Shown here piece after piece: positions 21,805-34,865 of a stretch of DNA of 64,000 bases; the stretch's first letter is position 1, and each line of letters opens with the position of its first letter. The position numbers and the translations under genes are program-made. The DNA comes from Polyodon spathula (lineage: Eukaryota > Chordata > Actinopteri > Acipenseriformes > Polyodontidae): the NCBI RefSeq assembly GCF_017654505.1, contig NC_054549.1:24988647-25052646 (forward strand). Direction: 5' to 3'. Under the pieces are notes generated by a model. The model saw nothing but the letters and a program-made list of their open reading frames with translations, was not told the origin of the DNA and searched no databases.

Positions 21805-24200
21805 TACAGTATATAGTGATATACTGTATCACGTGTTAAAAGTATACAGTGCTTGTGTTATGTACACCCACTTCAAATAGTTTAACACAAACCATAGTGT
21901 ACATATAGTAGTTGGGTTTTCTTTTGTCCATGTACTCCAATACATTAAAACTATCAGTCATAAAGAAAAACAAATTGCTGAGCCTGAGACTTGTCCACAA
22001 CCTACTATAACTTTATTGATTACTGGTGTTATCCCATGTAATTAGCAATCTAGCCACCTAGCAATCACCTAGCAATCTCTGCTAAAACATGTTCCATTTC
22101 ACCCAGGGCAGACATCCCAGCAACAGATTAAATGCTCTATGCTTGTTGGTTACATTGGCTATTGCTTCTGGACATAAACCTAACCTTCAGTCTGGATCAG
22201 CCCTACCAAACAAGGTGTACAAGATTGAATAGCATTGTATCCCCAAATGATGCAATATGTGTCCGTTAGCTCAGAATAAGGGGTCAACAGAGTTGAGATT
22301 TTGTCTTGTTTATTCACAAACCAACAAACAGGACAGCCAGGTCTTCTATCTCACTGATGACTATGAAATGATACAAAAGCCTGTGGACTTGTACTAGTAA
22401 TTTGTTTTTAACACAAGTCTCACACTTTGTAGAAGCCTGATTCAGATTGCAAACTCTGTGCTGCAGCATCTACTCACTGGATAGGGGGTTTCGGAGTGGA
22501 CCAGAAGTCTGATTGAGCTGGTGCTGTGCGAACAGTCTTCAGCAAACTATTTGAACTCCCCCAGAGCTGACGCATCACAAGGAGTTAAATATAACAGGGC
22601 TATACAGGCTGAGCCCTGGCCTAATTAAACCAATAATAACAAAGGTGTATATGACATACTTGATAAAATAATGAATAAATGTACAGATATTATTCTGTGG
22701 CTACAGCATGAAACTGTACTATTTTATCAGTACCTCACCCAAACCAAATAGGTGTTGTTGTAAACCTACACACACAAACCAAGCCATTCAATAAATGAAA
22801 GACCTTTAAACCCACAAGTCATGAATTCTAAGGTAAAAAAAAAAATAGAAAATGATATATTTGTTGTAACGATATATCGTTTAGTAACTTTTACCTTTTA
22901 GACTCTCTCTGACATTAATTCAGATCAAATTACTTAACAAGTAATATTCATTTTTACAAATAATAAACCTTTTTAATGGTTTATTTATATATTTTTGTAA
23001 CCATTGCAATGTTCAGTATATTTGGGGCTTCTCTTTTTCGGTTTTTATTAATTTCATTTTTCGGTGCTTAGTTTTATCTATTTCCGGGGTTTTCGATTTT
23101 TATTTGTGCAAAGGAAACGTGAGTGTTGACTCACACCTATCTTGATGGCTGATGAGTAAGAAGGTCTGGTGAACACATTGACACAGTGTGATTCACTGCA
23201 AGCTCAGGGCTGACATGACTTGTGTTACCTAGGAATTTGAATTGTCTCCCACATTTGCTGACTAAACCCCTTGACAGCTAAACCTTTGATAAACAATATG
23301 CAGTAGAATGCATTACAATACCAGCATGATGTCTTAGGTACATCACATTTGTTAATGTCATACTGTGTAACAATGTAAATACATATCACGATCTAATGAA
23401 TTGATTATATTACTTGGGTACTGTTAAAATGCGTCATACATTGTACTCATTTGTGATTTACATTGTAAACACAATTAAAATTGTAAGCACACTTAACACT
23501 GTAAGTGCATATTGTAATTTTTTCATCTACATGCCATAATAATTGTCCAACAAACAGGTTAGGCATGATCTACCCTGAGTACTATTATTATATAATAAAT
23601 ATCCCTTCACCTTGTTTAATTCTAAATCTAAGTCAAGAACCAAAGCAGGGAGTTAGCAGTTTGCCTTCTTATGCAAGTAAGAACATTTGACTGTAAAAAA
23701 GGAAGGTGGTCAGTATTGCAAACCAGTCTCACAAGGAGGATGTAGTTTGCAGCAAGGCCTGAAGGAGCTTATTAAGACACAAGTGAATGTGACGTGCCTG
23801 TCCTCACAATGACAGATACACAGTTGCAAGGCATGACAACAGATGGAACTGGTCATTAAAAGAGTAGCAGCTGACAGACTTTCGACTTCTAATAAGCTGA
23901 TGTGAAACACAAACCTTTAACATGCTATCAAATGCTGGTACTAGCTGCACTTGCATAATGTTACGTTTACCAGATGTTACCAGTTTTAGTATATTTCTAT
24001 AAAACAGTCATAATAAAATGAATTATTTATTTATTTTTTTAGTGAAGAGCCACAAACTGTCAGGATATGAGTGTGTCAGATACAGAACCATGAAAATGAT
24101 ACATTTACTGTGGTATACAACTTACATTATGCTATATACATTGTATTATTATTATGGAAAAGTTTAACATCATATTGGATCTCTTGTCAATTTAATGGGT
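21805..24200. other. Unannotated AT-rich stretch
   Basis: No gene recognised. Positions about 22855-23110 contain repeat-like words (CGATATATCG, TCGGTTTTTATTAATTTC) that I could not assign. The open frames are short. Confidence 0.3.
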
Positions 24201-24209
24201 AAAGGAATT

Positions 24210-24925
<716 letters not shown>

Positions 24926-26215
24926 TAGTGTGACAAAACATGTTGTCACTTTGTTACTTTTTCACTCTTCCCAGGATGTTTGACAGTCTATCATGTAAAC
25001 AGCACGCTAGACACAGCAAGTTGGTTTAAACAAGACAGTACCTGTATGTTTAATATTTTTTTTTAAACCTGTGTTCCTTCTCAAATATAACAAAACACTC
25101 AAATTTGTAATAGAAGCCCTCCTCAAATAAACGTTGCTCTCAATAATGAAACATTTTTTTTTCCCTACCCCAGCTCAACTAAATGCAGCACTTAATAAAA
25201 AAGCATACAAAACACAGTATGGCAAAACATTACAAATAGAAACCAAATCAACTGAATAAAATGTATTTAAAAGAATACAATTACACACAGCACAAAAATA
25301 AATTCATATATATTTAGGAATTTGCTAAAAAAAGAAAAAAAAAAAGTTTAGTTGTAATGCAAGAGCTGTATGAGTATTCTTTAAGTTTCTTAAATGCATT
25401 TTTGTTTTGGTTGTATGCATTGTATTTTGTCTAGTAAGAGATGCTGCAGAATCCTGATGCAGACAGGAAATTCGGAGAGTGGGGGGTGTGGTGTTTTGGA
25501 GTGTCAATGGAAACTGCTGTAAGAAAAGAATGGAAAATAAACTGCCAGTATTGAATTGACATTTCTCTTGTTATTATTTCCCTCTCCACACTACACTAGT
25601 ATGTGACTTCATCTAATCAAGCACTGATCTGATCTGCAAGCTCAACAGCTTTCAGTTTAAAGATGTAGACTTCTTTGCCATCCTGATCAAACTGTATCAG
25701 CAGAAATAAACTTCAATATACACCTCCCTCAAATACCATAAAAAATGCAATAAAAAATGCGCCTTTCGAAAATCACAGTATTTGAATAAGAGCTGCAGCT
25801 GTTTTTAGCAATTTAAAATAAACGCTGCAGTGTTAATTCCAAATAATAGTGTATCTCTCAAAAGAGTTTGATTCTGAGCTGAATGTTCCATCTGTCACAA
25901 CACAGGATGATGTGCAGCAACACTGCTCACTTCATGGCTCAGTTCCTAATGCACTGTAGCGAATCAGTTATGCCATTTTTCATTTACATGACACTTTAAT
26001 GTTCTAAAAACTTTAATGTTCTCTTTTTTTTAGCCAACAACCAAAACCGAATTCAGTTAAACTGGTAAGAAATAACAATGAACCCTTTAAATATTACTAT
26101 ATGTAATTTTAAAGTGTTAATAAACACATTACTCTACAAATCTTATCTGTCATCCACATACATTTGCAGTTTAAAAATACATTATTAATTTTTATTTACA
26201 AAATCAGATTCTATG
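24926..26215. other. Unannotated AT-rich stretch
   Basis: No gene or clear transposon recognised. Confidence 0.3.
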
Positions 26216-26430
26216 TTGGGTTAAGAAGTCTGTTTGAAATGCATGTTTTCAGATAGTGTTGCACTTCCTTCATTTCACCTGGAGGCCAACCAATTGCTTT
26301 CCCTATTGACTGACATTCTTTGACCCTGAATACACTGCTTAGGGGAAATGGCCTAGAAAAACAGAATCAGACAGTTTTCAATATAACTAAATGTTTGCTG
26401 TATCATAAGTTTAAAAGTGCTCAGGTGAGA
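26216..26430. mobile_element. Palindromic MITE family M, copy 3
   Basis: Contains GGGTTAAGAAGTCTGTTTG, GTTGCACTTCCTTCATTTCA and a right end reading GTGAGACCTACTGTA, matching copy 2 in order. The left terminus is lost or diverged. Confidence 0.6.
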
Positions 26431-27600
26431 CCTACTGTAATGAATATAAATGCATGACAGGTAAGATTGATGGCATTCATTGTATTAGCTCTATTCATTA
26501 TTGTGAATATTCACAAGCCTTCAGGCGTAACAATTCGCTTCCAGCATTGCAAGTTTCTCTAGAGATACACATATTAGCCCTCAGCCAGATTTTGCACGGT
26601 TATTATCCATGTATTTGTTATTCAAACAATATCTCAATCAATTTCGACTCTTCAGACTGAGACCATGAAGGGGAATGAGCTATAACCAGGAAAAGGCTTA
26701 GTTATTTTTCTATCCCGGCTGTGCCAGGCTAATGTGTTTTTCACCTTTTGTTTTGATGGTAGTACTTTAAGCAGTACTTCTTTACCATTCTTAAAGAGTA
26801 AGTAGCTTTCATTGTAAGCAATCCTGGGTTCTATTGTTCTCATATCGAGTTATCATTCTTCTCAAAATTTGACTTTACCTGGCTTTGAACTTGGTCACAT
26901 TACCATATCACTTGAATGGAATAAGGAAGAAGGTTTGGTTAAAGATTCTCATTCAAGGACATGGGTTCTCAGATCTAGAGAGAAATGAACTCAGTATGGA
27001 GGCAACAGAACACATAACCACTCAGAATGCAAACAGCATAAAAAAATAATGTAAAAAACAAAACAAAAGTTCAAGTGATATTTGAAGACACTTTGTTTGT
27101 GTTGCTATATGTATATATCTATATATTTAGAAAATACAAAAAAAAAGTTTATTTCCATTAATGTTAGCACAGTAGTGAAATCTCTTAAAGAAATATATCT
27201 TTCATAAATGTCACTTATCAAGCCCTGCACCTTTAGATTAAGGACCGGCTGATACAGTCATAGAGCAAGAGCATAATTATGGACTGAGGAGGAGGGTAAA
27301 ACAATCACTGTAGATTTAAGCTAATGCAGAACATGTGTGTTGTATGATACCAGTAATATGCTGGACTATGTGTAATTTGTAGGCAGTGAAATAAAAGTTA
27401 CATGAATAGTGGTGACCCACAATCCTCTGTATGAGGTCTGTGTGTTTATACTGGAAATCGCCATGCAGTCACGCCTACCATGGCATCTCCACCCACAGAA
27501 AAGACATCTTACAGTAACTGATGGGTGGTCTTTCATCTTGAACGCAGCCATCGCCACCAGGGAACAATAGCAGTATCACTGCTCCAGAGTAATCAAGGGA
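26431..27600. other. Unannotated AT-rich stretch
   Basis: No gene or clear element recognised. Confidence 0.3.
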
Positions 27601-27639
27601 CAAAGGGTGGGTGTAATAGGAGAGATGCCAAATGCAATT

Positions 27640-28206
27640 GGGCAAACAGGTCCTAATTCAAGTAGGCAGACGGGTCCTAATGCAAGTGTGCAGACAGGAC
27701 CTAATACAAGTGGACAGACAGGACCTAATACAAGTGGACAGACAGGACCTAATACAAGTGTGCAGACAGGACCTAATACAAGTGGGCAGACTGGACCTAA
27801 TACAAGTGGGCAGACAGGACCTAATACAAGTGGGCGGGCAGAGAGGACCCAATACAAGTGGACAGACAGGACCTAATACAAGTGGGCAGACAGGACCTAA
27901 TACAAGTGGGCAGACTGGACCTAATACAAGTGGGCAGACTGGACCTAATACAAGTGGACAGACAGGACCTAATACAAGTGGACAGACATGACCTAATACA
28001 AATGGACAGATAGGACCTAATACAAGTGGGCAGACAGGACCTAATACAAGTGGGCAGATAGGACCTAATACAAGTGGGTGGGCAGACAGGACCTAATACA
28101 AGTGGGTGGGCAGACAGGACCTAATACAAGTGGGCGGGGGGGGTGGGGGGGGAGGCAGACAGAACTTAATACAAGTGGGGGGGCAGACAGGATCTAATAC
28201 TAGTGA
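27640..28206. repeat. 24-bp minisatellite array
   Basis: About 23 units of a 24-bp repeat with core ACAGGACCTAATACAAGTGG. The edge units are more diverged and G-rich variants appear after 28125. Since 24 is a multiple of three, one frame reads as an 8-residue repeat (TGPNTSGQ) from 27607 to 27876, then slips into another frame at an irregular unit near 27838. No promoter, signal peptide or exon structure supports a gene, so I treat it as non-coding. Confidence 0.95.
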
Positions 28207-29631
28207 CCAGAAAGAAAAGTGCAAGTATACACAGATTCATTTTTTTAATCCGGTGCTTTAACAGTCTCCTCTTAGAAGATATCATTTGTATATTAGCATA
28301 CCCCTTCAGCATTACAGGGTTAAATTTAGCTTAGTCACAGACCATTCAGGGCTTTATCTGTTGCGTGCCTGCAGTGTTATACATGTACTGATAACGACTT
28401 CAAATATTCTCAAACAAAGTATGAGCTAAATTGATGTGATAACCAGGGTTACCATATGGAGCTTATCACTGGGGGGCAATTTCAAAAGTAGACAAGCACC
28501 GAGGTATTAAAAATTATATTTGCAGTATTCTGTGCGTATGCAGTACATGTCATTCTGAAGCAAAAAGGAACCACATTGTGATATTTGTGTATGTGTTCAG
28601 TGCAAAGTTAAAAAAAAAAAAAAAGTGATAATGTCAGGTATAAAATGCATAACAAGCATGAACTGCTTTTTTCATTTGGGTAAGAGTTACTTTTCCAACT
28701 CTGCCTAATTATGGCCAGCGATCATGAAGCATTAAGGTGCCGGTAATTGTATTAAAGCCCTTTGTATTTCGAGTCTAATGTATTTTCAAAAATGACTTTG
28801 TGTTGATTGTTGTAATGTTATCCTTAGTAGTATGCCCTCTGCGTAAAACAGTAAAAGCACTATGCTAGTACTGAGCTTTTCTCTAATTGGTGTCATGTGT
28901 TTTGAAGTACAGTGTGTCTACAATTAAGGCAGTACTTTTTTTCATGTTTCAACTTCTTTTTAAACAGACACAGGAGATGGAAGTTGCAAGTTATAAAGCA
29001 CTCCTCTATTCAGTCACTGATTTTTAAACAAAGAAAAATTGGGAATTCTATTAGGTGCTCTTGTTAACCATTAAGACACGCCATTTCCGTTAAACCTCAG
29101 ATACACCATTACTTCTCCAGCACCACTCTTAGCTAATCAATTTAAGAATGGACATAGCTGCAAGGCATTTAACATTGCGGTAACCAATATTAATCTAAAA
29201 GCAGCCTATGTATTTTTTCACATTCCTATAAAGTGATTATTTCTTTACATTTTTAGTAAACAAACAAATGTAAAGAAACAAATAGCTTTAGGGGAATGTA
29301 AAAAACATTAACACCTCACTTTGCTGTTTTGCAACCTTTAAACTGTCGCTGTTTTTTTCTCCTGTGATCAAGATTGAAACTGGAAAATCAGACGGGAAGT
29401 GGACAGGAGTTATTGGAGAGAGAAAAAGAGTGCATACCTTCAGGAACTAAGTAAGAATAAAGGGCACAGCTGCCAGCTCTTGTTTTAACCTTTTGTTTTG
29501 TGCTTTCCACCATTCTGTTGTTGTGTTAAACTTCACTCTCCAGAAGGAGAGAACAATAACTGTAAGATCAGATTTAAATAACCGTATACACAATACAAAA
29601 ACAGCAATTTTAAAGTTATATTAAAACCCAC
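28207..29631. other. Unannotated AT-rich stretch
   Basis: No gene or clear element recognised. Confidence 0.3.
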
Positions 29632-30244
29632 TGTCACAAATACAGCCGGAGTGGGGGACGTCAGACCAGAAACAGGAACCAGAAAATAAAAGACAGAGAG
29701 GTGGAGTTTGGTGGAGCTGAGCAAATGGTCTCGCTCAGCATTTAATAGTGCACAGACAGATAGAAAATAAAAGGTTGTAAGACAAACAAAAACACAGGAC
29801 ACAGCACTGATAGCCAAAATAAACAGACAAACAAAACGGACTAACACTAAAAAAACACGGTGAGCTGATATTTTACTTATTATTACTATTATTATTATTA
29901 TTACCTCTATCTCCAATCCCGTTTTCCACTCATCAAACACACAACCCCAATTGACTGAAAACATGCAGCTTTTATGCAGCTGTACCAAGACTTGATTGCT
30001 AATCAATCATTCAATTGGAGTCTCGGTGCAACTGCACGTGAATTAATAAAGTGCAGTTCCCTGTGCTCACATATTATTACTTTTCACTTGCACATGAAGT
30101 GCTATGCAATCCTCGTGCCTAAATACAAATATACATTTTAAACACTCATGTTACACAGACCCATTTATATCCCATGTACCAATGACTAACATTAACACAC
30201 AACATATAACACAAAATACACACAGGGGCGGGCACTTTGCCACA
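29632..30244 (-). mobile_element. Solo LTR 5, exact target duplication
   Basis: Starts TGTCACAAAT and ends TTTGCCACA, flanked by CCCAC on both sides (29627-29631 and 30245-30249), a perfect 5-bp duplication. The poly(A)-type words lie at the left, so it faces the minus strand. Inverted arms GTACCAAGACTTGATTG (29982-29998) and CAATTGGAGTCTCGGTGC (30012-30029) lie just upstream of a TATA-like box at 29969-29977. The first 40 bp resemble LTR 6 (shared GACGTCAGACCAG). The 157-codon minus-strand frame here is incidental. Confidence 0.88.
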
Positions 30245-30299
30245 CCCACTAAGATAAGAAAGCCATTTTATAAAAGCGCGTTTATAAAACGATCCCAGC

Positions 30300-30540
30300 T
30301 TTCCTGACAAACAAAGGTAAAGTATTCCATAAATTTGGAGCTTACAAGAAAAAGCCCTACCTCCCATGTTGCTTTTGTTGATCCTAGGAATAACCAGTAG
30401 TCCCTCATCCTGTGATCTCAGAGCGCAGTTTGGAAGATATGGGGTCAGTAACTCCTGCAAATAACTAGTTGTAAGTTAACAGCAAAATCTTAAAATCAAT
30501 TCTATACTGCAATGGTTCCCAACCTTTTCTCTGCAGCGGC
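30300..30540 (-). repeat. LINE-derived fragment
   Basis: Words such as TTCCATAAATTTGGAGC, TTGTTGATCCTAGGAATAAC and CAGTAACTCCTGCAAATA in this order match what I know of L2/Rex-type LINE 3' regions in fish. The translation is broken. It adjoins the reverse-transcriptase fragment at 30549. Confidence 0.5.
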
Positions 30541-30548
30541 ACACCTTG

Positions 30549-30797
30549 CTATATAATTTTTTTATGAGGCACGACACCATATTTTCTCCAACTGAACTCA
30601 CCCTTTAATAGAAAATTCTGTGACATCCATTGCTTGATGTCTGTAAGGCAACTAGCTAATAACACCCAGGCAGAAGAAATTCCTGGCTTTAGGGACAAAT
30701 ATAGCTGGGTATCATCAGCATAGCAATGGAAGTTCCACTGTCTGTCTATGGGGAAGCCTGTGCAGGTACTTGGGGAGCACTTAGTGGAGGTAAACAA
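30549..30797 (-). pseudogene. LINE reverse transcriptase fragment with YADD box
   Basis: The 82-codon minus-strand frame reads WNFHCYADDTQLYLSLKP, then LTDIKQWMSQNFL. YADD is the catalytic box of non-LTR reverse transcriptases, and the following LxDIxxWMxxNFL block is the usual continuation in L2/Rex-type LINEs. The fingers, upstream palm and endonuclease are absent, so this is a short fossil. It ends at an unrelated repeat boundary near 30549. Confidence 0.85.
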
Positions 30798-30839
30798 GTA
30801 TAGTGAGTGAAAAAGCTGTACTTGTTGTGATGGGTGGTT

Positions 30840-30905
30840 AATTTAACGCTAGAACCGCCACGTTTATACTCCACCGGCAGTCATTGTGACTGTTACATTT
30901 TAAAC
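30840..30905 (+). repeat. Possible piggyBac-like terminus TTAACGCTAGAA
   Basis: TTAACGCTAGAACCGCC at 30842 resembles TTAACACTAGAAGCCC at 47937. Both are followed by a CAGTCA...CTG word. The other end was not found. Confidence 0.4.
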
Positions 30906-30939
30906 AACATCAATATTAAAATGAAAGACAAACTATCGG

Positions 30940-31400
30940 ATAAAACTCAGGATAGAGGGGAGAATGGCTGGTGCAAAGTACAGGCGAATTCTTGAGGAAA
31001 ACCTGTTTGAGTCAGCCAAGACTGTGAAACTGGGGAGGAAATTCACACTTCAGCAGAACAATGACCCGAAGCACAAAGCCAAACTACACGGATGGTAGAG
31101 AAGAACAAGACAAGAAGAGAATTAATGTTCTTGAGTGGCCCAGTCAAAAGTCCTGACTTGAATACAATCAAAAATGTACGTCAAGACTTGAAGATTGCAG
31201 TCCATTGACGATCCCCAACAAACTTATCAGAATTGGAGCAATTTTCTTGTGAAGAGTAGGCAAACATTTCACCATCTTATTGTGAAAAGCTGGTAGAGAC
31301 CTATCCAGAAAGACTCAGTAAAAGTTGCAGTAATTTCTGCAAAATTTCTGTTTCATTGACTTTAACATCATTTCAGTTTTTAAAGTGACCATGTGCAAAG
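30940..31400 (+). pseudogene. Tc1 transposase C-terminus, inactive
   Basis: The frame reads MAGAKYRRILEENLFESAKT, then FTLQQNNDPKHKAK. The second catalytic aspartate (QQDND in the family) is asparagine here. After a stop and a frameshift it continues KSPDLNTIKNVRQDLK, where the catalytic glutamate is lysine (AAA). The 3' terminal repeat is not obvious, and the N-terminal half is missing. Confidence 0.82.
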
Positions 31401-34257
31401 AACAAATTGGATTTTTATTACATGAGAGTAGCTATTATTTACTTCATGCAAATATTGGACACGGCTTTGTCCAAGTTAAAATGAGATAGTAGTGGTAGGG
31501 TCCACCCAAGACGTAGCTTTGCTGCACCATTTGAACACACTGAAGTAAGAGCTGAGCCTTCCATGCTGGTCATGACACCAAGTGACTCAGAGCCACTCTA
31601 AAAATCTCCTGTAAAAATCTGCTTCAGGGTAGCCAGTGATGAATACAAAGGACATGCAGGGCTCTCCAGTTAAACAATGGTTTAGGCAAAATAATATACG
31701 TGGTGAATCTTTAATCTCTAAACCACATTAAAACCCTTAATTTGGAGACTGACAAAGGATTATGTGCATTTACTGGCAAACATATTAAGAGGAAGGAGAA
31801 AATTACAAATGTAATGAATACATGTGGATGCAGATAGTTAATACAAAAGAAAACAAATGACAGTCACAAAGTTTAGCAACTAGATAAAAGATGATGTAAA
31901 TCTTTATAAAACAACAAAATATTGTGATAACGTGGATTTACTAGGAAGAGAACATGATATTACACTCGAGTGTTGGCAAGTTCTAAGCAATGACAAACCA
32001 GAAAAGTCATTTTTAATTCTGAACACTGCATAATGTAATTCCCATTTAATGACAGTGTTATCTTCAGTGTATTCATCACCAGTATTCAAGGCAACAAAAG
32101 TAATAATGAGGATGATATGATAGACCCAGCCATTAATCACGACAGACACATTCTTATCATTGAACATAGATTGTGCATAAATATTTGTACAATTCTTGGA
32201 ATCCATTTCCACAATGCATTGCAAAGGAGTTTTACTATGAAGGGAAATTACACTGAAATGGCTTTAGCTGTAAGGCATGTTTTATTGCAAACACAAACCT
32301 GGGTCACATGGAAGAATTATAACCTCATTAGATATTTAGTTGCATCTAAAATCCCATTAAAAATATTAAACATGGTAACCAGACACCCTGCTCAGACATA
32401 TTATTCTGTTTGGTCTGACCCATCCTCATATGTTTGACAATACAGGAGGAGACTATATGGGTATTTGCCTACCACGGCAAAATCACACCAATGTGCGTTT
32501 ACAAATGCTCATAGATATATTAAACGCAAATGCGTGGGTTTTTTGGGTGTTCTGGGGAAACCCTTTGTTATTAATGCCTGTGCTTGTTTTGTTTCCCTAC
32601 CATTATGAAGCTATATACAACATTTCAAATCAATTCAAAAATGGTTCAAAAGTTATGTGTCAAAAGCGTTCATACAAACATACAAATACCAAAGCAAACA
32701 AGAACGGCATGAAATCATGCAGCTCTCAGACACAATGCAGTACAATTAACACTCCAGAGTGAGGCCAGAGAATTGTTTTCGTTAGCTTGGGAGACCTCCC
32801 TGTCCTATTGTAATTAACTCACTTTTATCTTTTCCTCGACCTTCCTTTATTGGGGATGCCCAAGCGGTGTAATGGCTAGTGTACCAAATGTAAAATTTGA
32901 AAGAGTTGGTGTATGTCTTGTGGGTGTCAGGAGTGAAAGTCTAGGCACTGTCGAGGAGGAAATAAAACAATGCCCAAAACAAAAGCTTTGCGATTGGAAT
33001 GTGCTTTCTTTTGTTTACAGTGCTGGCCAAAAAAAACGTCTTCCTCAAACGGCAGGTTTAGCATTCCCTCGTACAAAAGAAAGCAAAGAAAAGACAACTT
33101 CTAAAACACACATCAGTCCAGGTTCTGTTCGCTTGTGTTAGTCGCTCACTGCCTCAAGACTGACTGAAACCACACCTGAAGCCCACTTCTATCCCCTATT
33201 CTGCCCACTCAGCCGACAACTGACGAAGCTTTGTCAATTGACTGGCTTGCCCTCACCAAGATTGCTAATTGAGGCTGACACAGCTCAAAGGGTTGGCTTC
33301 TGGTTGCTTCTCACCAAAATGGCTCAGAAGTTTTTTATTCTTACATCCTGCCAGTCTGAGTGAGATGCTTGGGTTACAGACACCACAGACACCCTCTAGC
33401 GTCGGGAGAGCGAACTACACCATGGCGAATCTGACACACTCTGCCAGTCTTTCACATCAATAAACTAAAAAGTCATAAAACCACAATATGGCATCTGCCT
33501 TAGATCACAGGTTATAGTGATGAGGTATTTCCCACAAGCACCATGTCAACAGCACTCTTAAAATGCAGCTTCAATCTGAAGGACATGACATGTTTTCATG
33601 AAAAACGAATTATACAATTAAAAATAATTACAAAATGAATAGCTGTACCTCTGGTTATTCTTGGTCAAAGTTAATAGATGTACCCCATTTAATTATTACA
33701 GAAAAAAAAAAGTTTGGGTAAAAAAAGTTTTTGACAAAATTGCTCCCTTCAGCATTAACAGTAAATACATACTTATTTTAAAACTGTTAGGAGGAGGTGT
33801 AAAAGACTAAAATGAACTTTCATATTTTACTTTTTATCTCAGAAAAACAAAGATTAATCTTTGATAACAATAAGTTTAATTAAGATTAGTTAAGTTTGAT
33901 TCAAACGCTCCTGTGGTAAGTAATGCATATTTATTTAGAACACAACTGAACCCAGTCCAATTACAAGCCTTGTGTGGGGGAAATGAGTTTCAGAATAGAC
34001 TTTTACATAAAATAAAGTGCTGAAACCAGTACTAATTAACCTTTAAGGAATTGCAAAAAGGATCCGGTGAGGCGATAGACATGCTATGACTTTTTGACAT
34101 GCCACAAAATGAATAGAGTTTATGCTGTGTATATCTTCTCTGTGTCTAAATATATTAATGAGTTAATCAACTTTAATGCAATTCTCCCCTTGTATTGATC
34201 ACAATAGCATAGTTCAATCACAGAGGGAAGAAAATACATCCTGGTCCATTGTTATTA
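31401..34257. other. Mostly unannotated; LTR-like GC-richer block at 32.8-33.5 kb
   Basis: No gene recognised. Positions about 32780-33480 are GC-richer with LTR-like words (TCAATAAACTAAAA near 33460), but no ends could be fixed. A tRNA-like patch at about 32858 does not fold into a tRNA. Confidence 0.3.
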
Positions 34258-34263
34258 GGTATG

Positions 34264-34864
34264 TGTGAACAGGATGGCTTTGGTGGTGACGTCAGACCAG
34301 AAATAAATGCAACACATAACAACTGCGAGGCAAAACTGAAATGCTACAGCGCTCAGCTTTTTATTAAATCATAAATAAAAGATCTAAACAAAACACAATA
34401 CTTAAACGAAAAGGCATGTTGGCCAAACAAACAAACAAACAATAAATCGTGACAAGTAGTGTGCTGGTTGCGAAACTAGCATACGTAGCAATTGTTGTTT
34501 CTTTTCACCTCTCTCCCCACCGGTTCTCCACCCACGAACACTCCTCCTCGAACATGCAAAGCTGCAGGCTTTCATATATCCGTGACCGAGGGATTAATCA
34601 GCTGTAATTATCTGATTATCCCTCGGTCACATTTTGCACAGGTTTAATATGGATGCATGATTGTCAGCTAGTTAAATAGTCAGTCACACATCCTCACAAG
34701 GTATTTAAACATTCAAACAGTAATATGGCGGGCGACACCTCGCTCATCCTTGCCAAACAACAAATCAAAATACGACTTTTTGCCACCACGTCTAAATCAC
34801 AATAATACAAATAAAACAAGCAAAATAGCGCACAAATATCCATAGGGGTGCGGCTCCCCATCAC
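34264..34864 (-). mobile_element. Solo LTR 6, relative of LTR 5
   Basis: Starts TGTGAACAGG. The flanks are GGTATG on both sides (34258-34263 and 34865-34870), so the end at TCAC departs slightly from the usual CA. It shares GACGTCAGACCAGAAA with LTR 5 at the same offset. The strongest inverted repeat of the window lies here: GTGACCGAGGGATTAATCAG (34582-34601) and CTGATTATCCCTCGGTCAC (34612-34630), directly upstream of CATATAT (34573-34579) in LTR orientation. No internal genes. Confidence 0.78.
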
Positions 34865-34865
34865 G

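Noticed and set aside
29533..30006. 157-codon minus-strand frame with hydrophobic stretches like a membrane protein
   Set aside because: Most of it lies in solo LTR 5; the hydrophobic look comes from T-rich sequence.
32855..32885. tRNA-like patch (GCCCAAGCGGTGTAATGGCT)
   Set aside because: Resembles an A box only. No matching acceptor stem or B box follows, so no tRNA or clear SINE can be called.
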